Made by a program: the position numbers and the translations under genes
In this document: positions 51,201 to 61,956 of the stretch, one piece after another
Layout of the letters: the number at the start of each line of letters is the position of its first letter
Position numbering within the stretch: position 1 is the stretch's first letter
The notes under the pieces: generated by a model
Databases searched by the model: none
The model's input: the letters and a program-made list of their open reading frames with translations, nothing else
What the model was told of the DNA's origin: nothing
NCBI GenBank assembly: GCA_013397865.1
Contig: VZTI01002067.1
Coordinates: 74,679 to 138,678, forward strand
Reading direction: 5' to 3'
Length of the DNA: 64,000 nucleotides
Source: Struthidea cinerea
Taxonomy: Eukaryota; Chordata; Aves; Passeriformes; Corcoracidae

Positions 51201-54200
51201 GCCCCACTGACCCTCCCCGGAGGCTGCTGCTCCCTTTGTGCCTCGCTCAAAGACCCCCAAACATCCCCAGGTGCTCCTGGGCTGGTTTCAGCACAAACAG
51301 GGAGTGAAGTTCTGCTCGATCCTATAGCAAGGAGATTGAATTCCCTTTCCTACCCCAGAGCTCCCAGGGCGTCCTGCTGGCCTCGGCCTTGTCCTCACAT
51401 CCCTGCACAAACACCAGCCAAGGAGACAACACATTCCCAAAGGGCTTCCAGCAGAGGGAGGGATACAGGGTGTCACCGATTTACCTCGCTGAATCTCAGC
51501 TCTGCCTGCTGCAGCCGTTATTTCCTGCAAATATATTGCACTGTGGGATGCCTGCGATATTTTATAAAGTTAATAACTTTTTTTTAATTGGATGAGTTTA
51601 TAGAATCGTGCGAGCAATTAACAATAATTACGTTTAAGACACTTAAATTCCAGGATGCACCACAAACACTGGAATATTAAGCTATAAAAACCCTCAATTG
51701 TACATTCAAATTACATTAAGGGTCTGTTGGAAGGAACACACTCTCAAGTTTCAAGAGCCCCACTCTGTTCTGTTTATACAATGAGCTTACATCAGATGTT
51801 GCAGCAGCAGCCCTGTCCCCATCCTCATTCAAAGCCTGGGCACCACATGGATGTCTGGACACGCTGGGCACGGATAACGCTGCCCAGCAGCCTCTGGGTG
51901 GTGAGGACCAGGACGCAGGGAAAGCATCCCCTTGGCTTTCAGCGCAGCCACGGCCGCCGCAGCACCGGCGCCGCTCCGGGAAGGGAGTTGGACCGGTGCT
52001 TATTTCATTTTAATCACCAGGTGCCAAACTAAATTATTGATGTCGGTTCTCAGTGACAGGTAAGGCATTTTATCACCGCGCCTTTAATAATGCAGGAGTC
52101 ATGATCCTCGGCGCTAAAATGTCAGGCAATTCTCAGGTTGCCCTCGCCAGGCCGACAACGCTCCCCCACCCTGCCCATCTGCTCCCCGCCAGACAGCACC
52201 CGCAGCACCCTGGTCACCCTGCCCGCCCCGTGGGACCCATCCCCACCGGATCAGGAGCCTGGATGGCGGGAGAGACAGCAGGAAGGTGGCCAGGCGAGGG
52301 AAGGGACGAGCGGAGCTTGGCACCTCTGAAAACCAACCCCGAACGCCCCGGTGCAGAAGGGAAACCCCCGCCGAGGAGGGCACGCACCCTTCCCTGTGCC
52401 CCACGCTGCAAACGGAGCCATTTCACACACCCTGGCCACCAAGAGGGACACTTTCAGAGCCACCAAGGCTTCGGGCTGAGGAACAATAGCTGGCTAATGG
52501 CTCCATTTCGAGCCGTGCACACGCAGCTGGCGCCCGCCTCCAGGCGGGAAAGGGCTTCTCCAGAGCCGGCGCGGGGAGGGATCCTGCGGGGAGCGGGATA
52601 TGCTCGGGAAGGGGAATAGCAAAGATCTGGACACGGGCAGCACTCCAGAGGGAGATGAGCACGGCTGGCAGGGGCAGCCCAGCAGCCCCGGGTGGGAGAG
52701 CCCACCTGAGACAGGCTCTGACCCAGCTCAGGCGCGAGTCCCCAGGAAGCAGCAGAGCCAGCAGCCAAGCCCAGGTGACACAAAGCAAGGGGGATGACAG
52801 AACCAGCGCCAGGCATGAAGGGACACCGCCAGCAGGTCCCGTGCCGGGTGCAGGTGGGTCCTGTGAGGGTCAGGGGCTGGCTGAGCAGAGGTGGCCACCA
52901 CCCTGCCCTGCCTCCAGACCCTCGCTGCGCCCAGTGCAGGTTTGCTCCAGCCTTTGTATTCCAACAGCACAGCCTGACATTTACAGGGGGAAGTTTTATT
53001 CCTGCTGTAAATAACCTCTAATAGTGTAGGTCATTACACTAATTACAGAAGATAATTAATTTTCCGATTCTTGTTAGGCCGCTGCATATTCCAAGAAGAG
53101 CGCAGTTCATTATTTTCCCGTGCAATTATGACCTCCCTCTCCTTCCCCTGCCAGCCCCGCCTTCAGGATTTCAACACTTGTCAAGTTGTTTATCATGCAG
53201 CCACGGAGCTGTTGTGAAGCTGAGGAGGCGCAGGGGCTCCTCTCTGCCTCCCACCCCACCGCAGGGCCCACGAGAGCTCTGGGCGTGCTGCAGAACCTCC
53301 TCTCAGCCTCAAACTGAGGGAGAGGGCCCTCACCGACAATCCTTGGCCACGACAGGAGGATCCCAGCAGGATCACACGCCCTTCCTGGAGCTCCAGCCGC
53401 GTGCTGGATGCAGGAGAGGTGCACAAGGCCACACATCTCCCAGAGCCATTGGGACTTTCCAGCGGCCGAGGAGGGCGCAGCCTCATCGACAGCAGGAAAA
53501 CTCTGTTCAGTGGCTTGGCAAAGTCCCCTCCAAGAGCCCGACCTGCCGGTGATTGATCTGCAGCAGATTGATGATGGTTCTCCCCGTGCAGCGCTCGTTA
53601 CCGAACCCAGCCTGGGAGCAGAACATCTGCAGGACCTCACTGCCCCACGGGGCTCGGTGTAGGGGCAGCCACCACCCCCCACACACAGACGGCGCAATAA
53701 AAACAACCTGGCACCAGCAGCTCTCGCAGCTTCATCACCCTCACCCTGCCCAGGACCGTAAACCACGGCAGTGAAACGCTGCACGGTGCGGGAGCTGCTC
53801 CCCCGGAGCCAAGGAGTGACAAGGGAAAAGCAGCTTCTCCTTGGCCAAACACCTATGGAGAGACAGCTCTGGCTGGAGGGAGGAGTGTGCCAGACCCTGG
53901 CTCTCCAGCCACGCTGTAAATCTGGGTATCAGACGGGTTTTAGTGATAATCAATTGTAATAACTAACATGGATCCCCTGACCAGATAAGTGGAATATTGT
54001 TAAGTCCAGCTGCAATTAGCAGGGGCAGATGGGTGGGGGCTAAGGCCGGGTGTTTTCCCATCCCACCAGCTGCCCGGTACCCACGATGCCTTTCCATTTC
54101 CCCCCCCACCAATAAATTCACCACCAAAACCCTGTGGTTGCAGTGACCCGACACCCACCACCTTGCCAGGGGAGCCAGCACAGACGGAGGCTGCCTTCAC

Positions 54201-55805
54201 CTGGCTCAGGTGACACGGGCAGCTCGCTGTGACAGGACACTCAGCAGGTCTGAGGGCACAGCCCTGCATCGGAGGGGCCTGGGCAGGGCAGCTGATAACA
54301 CACGCACACCTGCTGTTAGAGCAGAGAGAATGAATTTTTAAAAGGCACATAAACCCCTGGTGCTTCAAGGCATCAGCTGAGCGCTAAGGAGGATTAGCGG
54401 GAAATATCTCCCGTGGAAAGCTTATTCCACATGAATTCCACTGAAGGGATCCTTTCATCTCCCCCTGGAGCATCTCCTCCCCTGGCCTGATGCGCCTTGG
54501 CACTTGCTGAGCTCCTGGAACACACTGGCGGGCGGATGGCTGCCCGCAAAGGTTGACAGCTGTCTCCCTTACGATGCCTCCTCCTGACTGACGCCGATGT
54601 GACAGGCAGCGTGACACGGCCCAGACAGGACAGTTATCCATCCCCGGCGGGACAGAGCCCTTCCTGAGGGGACAGCAATCCCTAGGACACGCAGACACCG
54701 TGCCTGGCTCCGGGCAGGTGAGATGGGAACGCGTTTCGCTCCCTGGCTGAGCGGCACAGCGAGGATTTGCAGCTCAACATGCAGCCGTTGGTGCAGCCCA
54801 GCTCTGGGGGCCCCATGAAGCTCCACATTTCCCCACCATCTGCTTTGAAAAGGAATAAAACCCTGCTCTGGGCATTCCCTGGCAGCTTTTCCTGCCCAGC
54901 ACCTCTCGGAGCACTCGCCCCGCACCGCTGCCTCTACGAGGAAGCATCAGCTGCCCCTCAGAGCCAGAGGAAGGGAAAGGGTTAAAAGGAATGCCATCTC
55001 CCCTCTCCTTTGCCTTGGAAGAAGAGGCACTGAGTGCATTAAAATCTGGGTTAAAAATGGCTCTGCTCTACCTATCTTATCTTCTTTGTACTAAAAGCCC
55101 TCAAAGAGCGGCAGGTTTTCACGCAGAATTTTCCCGTCTAATCCCCTTTTGTTAGCTCTGATACTGGCATTGCAATACCAACCTCGTCCGGGCGATTTAG
55201 GAGGGATTACACGCCCTCAATCCTACAGCATGTGGGAGAAAAATGTTTCCTCAAATCAAATTTTACACAAACCAGTATTTGAAAATAATCAAAGCGCAAA
55301 TCCCCGCCGTGGGGATTTCTGGAGGGAGGTGAGTGGGGGGCGGGAGGTGGCAGGAGCTGGTGCCACCAGCACCAAGACGCAGTGCCAGGGCACCCTGTGC
55401 CCACAGGTCCAGACTGACATGAACTCAGAGCACGCCAAAAAATAACCCACACTGTGACCCTGGACAAGAGATGCTCGGAGACACGAGCAAAGTGAGGGCC
55501 TGGGAGCTGCTCCTCACCCCCTTCCTGTGCCAGGTGGGCAGCAAGAGGGCACAGAAAACCAGTGCCACTGCAGCCAGGCGATAACTCTGCCTCCTGCACG
55601 GCCAAATGCGCTCTCCAGGGCTCTGCACACGCGTGTTTGGCTCGGCTTTCCCGATGAAATATTGCTGGTGCTGCTCCTGTAATATATATGTCACACATGC
55701 AACCTCATTTTATTGATCTCCCCTAGCTGCCGGGATTTCCATAGCGGGATTAATACGTCTGTATCACCACCAAAACAAAAAAAAAAAAAAAAAGGTAAAC
55801 CCCAT
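45259..55805. other. Intron segment up to the assembly gap
   Basis: No gene or transposon is recognised. The background is GC-rich. AT-rich patches occur at 45500-45720 (octamer 45511-45518), 46935-47240, 47940-48110 (octamer 47969-47976), 49240-49400, 49860-49990, 50150-50310, 51500-51730, 51990-52140, 52980-53200, 53920-54010 and 55010-55310. A (GGGA)n run lies at 48125-48145. Poly-A at about 55778-55793 precedes the gap. Confidence 0.6.
51500..51735. promoter_or_regulatory. AT-rich candidate conserved non-coding element
   Basis: Contains CGATATTTTATAAAGTTAAT, AGCAATTAACAATAATTACG, GGAATATTAAGCTATAAA and TTCAAATTACATTAAGGG. Compact and sharply bounded, with repeated AATTA cores. No repeat family is recognised. 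Role inferred. Confidence 0.38.
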
Positions 55806-56319
55806 NNNNNNNNNNNNNNNNNNNNNNNNNNNNNNNNNNNNNNNNNNNNNNNNNNNNNNNNNNNNNNNNNNNNNNNNNNNNNNNNNNNNNNNNNNNNNNN
55901 NNNNNNNNNNNNNNNNNNNNNNNNNNNNNNNNNNNNNNNNNNNNNNNNNNNNNNNNNNNNNNNNNNNNNNNNNNNNNNNNNNNNNNNNNNNNNNNNNNNN
56001 NNNNNNNNNNNNNNNNNNNNNNNNNNNNNNNNNNNNNNNNNNNNNNNNNNNNNNNNNNNNNNNNNNNNNNNNNNNNNNNNNNNNNNNNNNNNNNNNNNNN
56101 NNNNNNNNNNNNNNNNNNNNNNNNNNNNNNNNNNNNNNNNNNNNNNNNNNNNNNNNNNNNNNNNNNNNNNNNNNNNNNNNNNNNNNNNNNNNNNNNNNNN
56201 NNNNNNNNNNNNNNNNNNNNNNNNNNNNNNNNNNNNNNNNNNNNNNNNNNNNNNNNNNNNNNNNNNNNNNNNNNNNNNNNNNNNNNNNNNNNNNNNNNNN
56301 NNNNNNNNNNNNNNNNNNN
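55806..56319. other. Assembly gap (514 N)
   Basis: A run of 514 undetermined bases following a poly-A and AAACCCCAT. Sequence content is unknown; an exon or repeat could be hidden here. Confidence 0.99.
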
Positions 56320-59300
56320 AGCATCAGAAAACAGGGAAAAAACACTTTCCTGCAGAGCTCCCTGCGGTTCTCCTTCCAAACTCCTTCCCTGCACCACGCG
56401 AGAACCCTCAGACATCCCGAGCATCCCCAGCGTGCAGCTCCTTCGCTGTGCACCGGGAAAAGCCCGGCACAGGCACTGGGAAGAGCCCGGCACGCTGCCA
56501 GGGGATGCCCGGGTGGCACAGCTCTCACTCCCCAGGCGTTCCAGGAGGGGCAGCGGGGAGCGGGAGGCCCCGGGACCGTGACACTCGTCAAGCAAAATTA
56601 TATCCCCGCATCCATCGGCTCGCGCCGGGCCTGCGGAGAGCTGTGAAATATTCATGTTCCTGCCACTCACAGGAGAAGGCCCCTCCAGTGCTTCCCCTCC
56701 CCTCCCACCACTTAGGAGCAGAATCAGGGAGGGAAGGACGGAGCGCTGCCATCTCCGTGCCCTTCGCATCCAGCTGCCACCAGCTGTCCCAGCTCCTTCC
56801 AGGCTTTTCAGCTCCACTCTGAGGCAGAGTGGAATCCCCAGATGAGCGGGGAATTTGGGGCATCCTTGCCATACACAGTCCCCTACAAACCCAGATCTCA
56901 GCCTGTGGATGCAGACACACCGCATCAGCTCACTTCTCTCCCCTTCCCCCTGATTTGAGGCAAAGCTCTTAACTCCACCATAAAATTAAAAGTCATGTGT
57001 CCAGTTAAATCAATTAAGACCTTGTTTGCAACACCTACAGCTCAAGTCCCCCTGATCCGGGGTCTGGCCAGCTGTCGGAACATTTGGCTTCTTCTCAGCA
57101 GGACACACAACACACGAGTGCTTAAAAGCACTCATCTACCAGAGCAGTAAAGCCCCTTCCTAATCCACTCCCCCGCTGAACGTGGGGCTGCCGGGTGGTC
57201 TGCAAAGCCGCTGGCCCCCAGAAGAAGGGAGGACAGCCTGCTGCCCCCGGGAAGAGGAGGAGGACCAGTGGGAGCTGCTGGGAGCCTCTCTCGTCCAGCC
57301 GGGTTTCCTCTGAAACCTGTGGTTCCCCAGCTGCCCTGGGCACCCTTTGCCTCCAGCGCCTGCCCAGCAGCACTTTGCCATGTCCGGATGCTGCTCAGAG
57401 CACACAAAGTACTGAACGGGGCAGCCCAGACAGCACGGGCAGAGAACCAGCCCTGCTCGGCCCCTGGAAGCCGGGTTGGCACCGCAGGCTGCCAACGTGA
57501 GACCCCTGCCGTACCCAGGACCGTTCATCACTGCTGCCACACCAGGAGAAATAAAGATGCAGGTGAATTAGAGATAAAACCTCAGCTTGCTGGCTCTCCT
57601 CAGGCACAGCACATGAAGACCCCTCCCCAGTTTCCCCGGACTCCTGCAAACCAGCTGCTGTTCACACCGGTACCGACCTCACAGCACCTGGATGCCTTTG
57701 GCTTCCACGCCCCAAACAGGGCACGCACATCACCCCTGCAGGCCATCCTCTCCCTCGTTAATGCTCTTGGGTTGTGTTACAGCAGAACAAAAAGACCCAG
57801 AATCACACAGTGCCCAGTGTCCTGCCCATGCCAGCCTGGAGATGCCGAACCAGCCCTGCACCCAGGCACTGTGAGAGTGGGGGTCTCAGCGTGCCAGGTT
57901 TTGGGAATCAGCCTGGAAGCTTGGACTTCCACACAAGCCATGGGCTCACAGGCTCCAGACCTGCTGCCTCCGCTCCTTCCTTAAATTCATGATTAAAACA
58001 CAGCTTTACAGCTTTAACACTTCCAGAGAGTAAAGCCGATATTCCCGGAATCTGTGGCCATTCCCTGCGTCCAGGCACACCTCCCCTGGGAGCCCAGCTG
58101 CTCCACCCTTCACAGGGTGCTCCCCAGCATCACCAGTGGTGTCACACCTCTGCACAGTACACCCACAAGAATTCACTTAATTTCAAGAGTTTCATCTCCT
58201 TCCCCTCCCTCACGCCCCCCCCCCCGTGAAGCTTCCTGTGTTGGACTCGAGGGATAGAAAAAACAAAGGGGGAGAGAAAAAGGTAAAACACAAGCACAGA
58301 AAATCCCACAGCAAAACAAAACAAAAAACCCTCACAACAAACTACGTCCCTCCTGGCAAAACCCAGAGCGCCGCTTACACAACATCTTTACTCGCTCCAT
58401 TATTTATAGGGCAACTGAAACATTTATTCCTACATGGAACTACCCGGCGTGCCGGGGAAGGTAACAGTAGAAATCCTCCTGGAAGAGGTAACTCCATGGA
58501 AATCCTCCTGGAAGAGGTAGCTCCACAGTGAATCAATAAGCAGGGCAGCAAAATTGCTATTAATTATGCTTGCAAGGAACTCTGTCCCGCCCCAGCACTG
58601 CCTCTTTCTTCAATCAAGGAGAAGAAATGCTGGATGCATAAAATAAACCCCATCCTGAGCACTGGTATGAAATTAGTTTCAAAGTCAAGGGCATCAGGTT
58701 CCAGAAGTTCACATCCCAAACCACCCAGTCCCAGACCCTCAACACTTGTAGGGCCACGGCTCAGAGCTGGTTCATAGGCACAGGAGGTCCCTCACAACCA
58801 AGATTTTTCCCATTGAGCCCAACAATTCCCAAAGACATTGAGCCTGACTCACCCCACCTCAAAGACCAGGAAGAGCCACCAGGGGCTCTTGGCAAAGCCT
58901 GGTGGCACTGCCATGCTCTCATCAGTACAAACAGCTGCACCCCCTGCCCCACAAACATCTTTTTGTGGCCATGGATTTCACGGCAGGATGAAGTAATCGC
59001 TGATGGGTTATGGGCAGGCCGGAGCCCGACTGTCTCAGAGTAAAGCTAATCAATAGCAGGTCATCAATAGGCCAATCAACCACCTCTGCCAGGAACTATA
59101 TTCCAAGGAGGCCCAAATCCCATTACTCGTGTCTAGGGCCAGACCCCAGTGCCGGGTCCCCAAAGGCGTGGCCGGATTAAAGGCAGTGTAATCTGCTGTT
59201 TGGGGCTCGCAGCACACCAGCCTTGTGCCAGAGCTCACAGCTGGGCCTGCCCTGCCCGTGAGGAGCAGAGTTAGAAACCAAATGAAATTAATACAGGCCG

Positions 59301-61640
59301 GGAGCCAGGTCGGTGCGAGCTCGGGGAGGGCGCTGAAAACGAGGGACGTGGGAAGTGATGCACCTGCGAGAGAGGGCAGCTCTCTCCCTCGAGGGCATGG
59401 GGCTGTGCCGCGGTGCCAGGCAGGACCAGAGCCGTGTGCCCTTGAACGGCAGTCCCTGCTGCACTACCAGGACAAGGGCAAAGGCATCCCTGTGCCCAGG
59501 AGCTGCACCGTCAGCATCCTCAGCAGCCTCCTCCCTTCCGGGTGCCAGCGATGGCCGGCGTCCCAGGACCAGCAGGACACGCCATGCTGGAGGTCTCCCC
59601 TGCTTTAATAGGATCTGTCGTCTGGCAATCTAATTTGATCGAGGAAAACTAATGAAAACAGGCCCTGGTCTGCAGCACGGATTAGCCCAATCAGCCCAGA
59701 GTGGCTACTTTATTGTTCAGCTCCCTGGCACCAGCTGTGCCTGTGTGCAATCAGCCCTAAGAGCCATCAGGCTGCATCCGCCCCAGCTGCCCCAGCAGCC
59801 TCCAGTCCCAAAGCTCCGGTGCAGGGGGTGCTCCGGTGCGGGGCTTTGACACCCACGTGTGAATCGGGCACCAGGACAAACACAGATCCCACTGATAAGG
59901 AAGCATCTCCACCAACACAGGTTTTCATTAGCTTTGAGGGATGTCCCTGGGTTAAAACCAAATCCCATTACTTAGGAGAACAGCATGTCTGGTGCTGACA
60001 GCCTGCATTGTGAGTGCCCGGAGGTATTAGTGGGGCAATGCGTCCCATGACAAGGCTCATCTGTCCCCTCCAGACCCCAGTGCTGGGTCCCCAGGGCTCA
60101 GAGAGGTGGAGCAGACCCACACACAGCATCACAGAGTCACCCCGTCCAGTTCCACTCCCTGCTATGGGCAGGGACACCTTCCACTGTCCCAGGTTGCTCC
60201 AAGCCCCGTCCAACCTGGCCTGGAACAATTCCCAGGATGGGGCAGCCACAGCTTCTCTGGACAACCTGTGCCAGTGTGTGAGGAAGGGGGTGGAAGAGGA
60301 CAGGAGTGTGAAGATAAGCACAGAAAACACCCAGATTGTGGCAGTCCTGAGACTCCTCATCTGGGGACCTCTCTGGCAGCACAAGCACAGGTCCTGTGTG
60401 GGTCCCTGCTCAGGCTGGCACTCAGGGAGGCAGAGAGGAGCTGCCGAGGGTGGGAAAATACCTGCACCAGCAGGGACTGTCTCCTTCTGCCTGCAGACAC
60501 TTGCTCACTGAGCAGACACGGCAGATGCTCAGATGTTCAGCCCTCCACATTCAGTCACGCACTCCGGCAGCGCCAGGAACTGTGTGGTGACCAGACCAGA
60601 GGTTGTGGCACCTGTTTGTGGCCACCATCCACCGGGTGCCACACACCAGGGCCAGGACCACGAGTCCCAGCCCCATCTTACACACATGGGCAGAGCAGGA
60701 GGGAGCGCTGCTGGAAACTACACTGGCACTGTGGGCAGGGCCTCAAGATGTCTCACCAGGTGTGACACCACAGGGCACCGTGGCATTGCCACCTCCGGCA
60801 GCACCCAGGCTGGGATGAGTCCCAGGGCAAGGGCCAGATGTGCTGGCAGCTCAGGGGGGTTTCTCAGCCTCTCTCCAGCCTCTCCAGATCAGTCCTCTCC
60901 CCACACATGGGATGCAAACCCAGGACGGCAAAGAGGCGGGTTTAACCGACAGGGAGAACCTGCAAGCACAAAGTGCCGGCAGAGAAGTGCGAAGCTTTAG
61001 GAATTACAGCCCTGAGCCACCTGGGACGCGTGCGTATTGACTCAGACCCGAGCCTTTAATAAGGCAGCTAACAGCATTGCTTTTACATTCATCCCTCTTA
61101 CAAGCTGAACATGCCCAGGACAAGTTCATGTTCCAGCTACAGCACTCGCCGGGCTCAACCGAGGGATTACCCAGCCTTGTAGCTACAGCTCGCTCCTCTC
61201 CCCTTTCTTCCCTCTCTCTGTTCTGCCTCGGTGTCAGGTCAAGCAGCTCTTCCCTCTCCATGTTTTGGTGTGTGCTCTGCCTGCAGATCACACACCTGCC
61301 CCAGGTGAGATGCTCCTGCCCTCTCCTTTTGTAGCTGCAGAGGAGCGGGGCACTCTTTTCAAGTCCTTTTAAAGGATTCACCTAAACATCCCCATTACTG
61401 CCAGACGGGCCAGGAAAGCTCCCCAAAAATTCTGCACCTGCACTCCAGAGCCACTGGCGCTGACACTGCCAGCACGGCTCAGCAGATTAATGTCACAGCC
61501 GCGCCACACAAATGTCTGCTGATGGAAAAGTGATGGCAAAGGGCAGGAGGAGACTTCACACGGACGTTAACAGAGGCTGGAGTACATTAATATTATCGAC
61601 GGGCTGTCAGCGAGGCTGAAGAGGCTGTGCCAGCCCTGAG
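56320..61640. other. Intron segment after the gap
   Basis: GC-rich, no gene recognised. Small AT-rich patches occur at 56935-57020, 57985-58030, 58360-58440, 58550-58640, 59040-59100 (repeated ATCAAT) and 59590-59720. A run of 11 C lies at 58215-58225. A 29-bp direct duplication of GAAATCCTCCTGGAAGAGGT starts at 58470 and 58499. One CR1 fragment is listed separately. Confidence 0.6.
60121..60345 (-). mobile_element. CR1 LINE 3' fragment
   Basis: Antisense CR1: starts ATCACAGAGTCACCCCGTCC, then TCCACTGTCCCAGGTTGCTC, GTCCAACCTGGCCTGGAACA and TCTCTGGACAACCTGTGCCA. Truncated at the element's 5' end. Confidence 0.85.
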
Positions 61641-61662
61641 CAGGGGATGGAGGCACGGCAGC

Positions 61663-61956
61663 GGCGTGGGGACACGCAACAGCGGCGTGGGGACAGGAAA
61701 CCGCGGTGTGGGGACAGGCAACCGCGGTGTGGGGACACGCAACAGCGGTGTGGGGACACGCAACAGCGGTGTGGGGACACGCAACCGCGGTGTGGGGACA
61801 GGCAACCGCGGCGTGGGGACACGCAACAGCGGCGTGGGGACAGGCAACAGCAGCGTGGGAACACGCAACAGCAGCGTGGGGACAGGAAACCGCGGTGTGG
61901 GGACACGCAACAGCGGCGTGGGGACACGCAACCGCGGCGTGGAGACACGCAACAGC
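61663..61956. repeat. 14 x 21-bp minisatellite
   Basis: Exactly 14 contiguous copies of a 21-bp unit, GGCGTGGGGACACGCAACAG plus C, with no indels. Variation is restricted to a few positions: C or T at base 3, CACGC/CAGGC/CAGGA in the middle, and CAG or CCG near the end. A degraded copy precedes it. Because 21 is a multiple of three, most frames stay open (for example GVGTRNS or TAVWGHA heptads) without being genes. Confidence 0.97.

Noticed and set aside
55713..56925. Long open frames across the N run
   Set aside because: They are artefacts of undetermined bases translated as X.
61663..61956. CRISPR-like array
   Set aside because: Units are contiguous without spacers and the context is a vertebrate intron.
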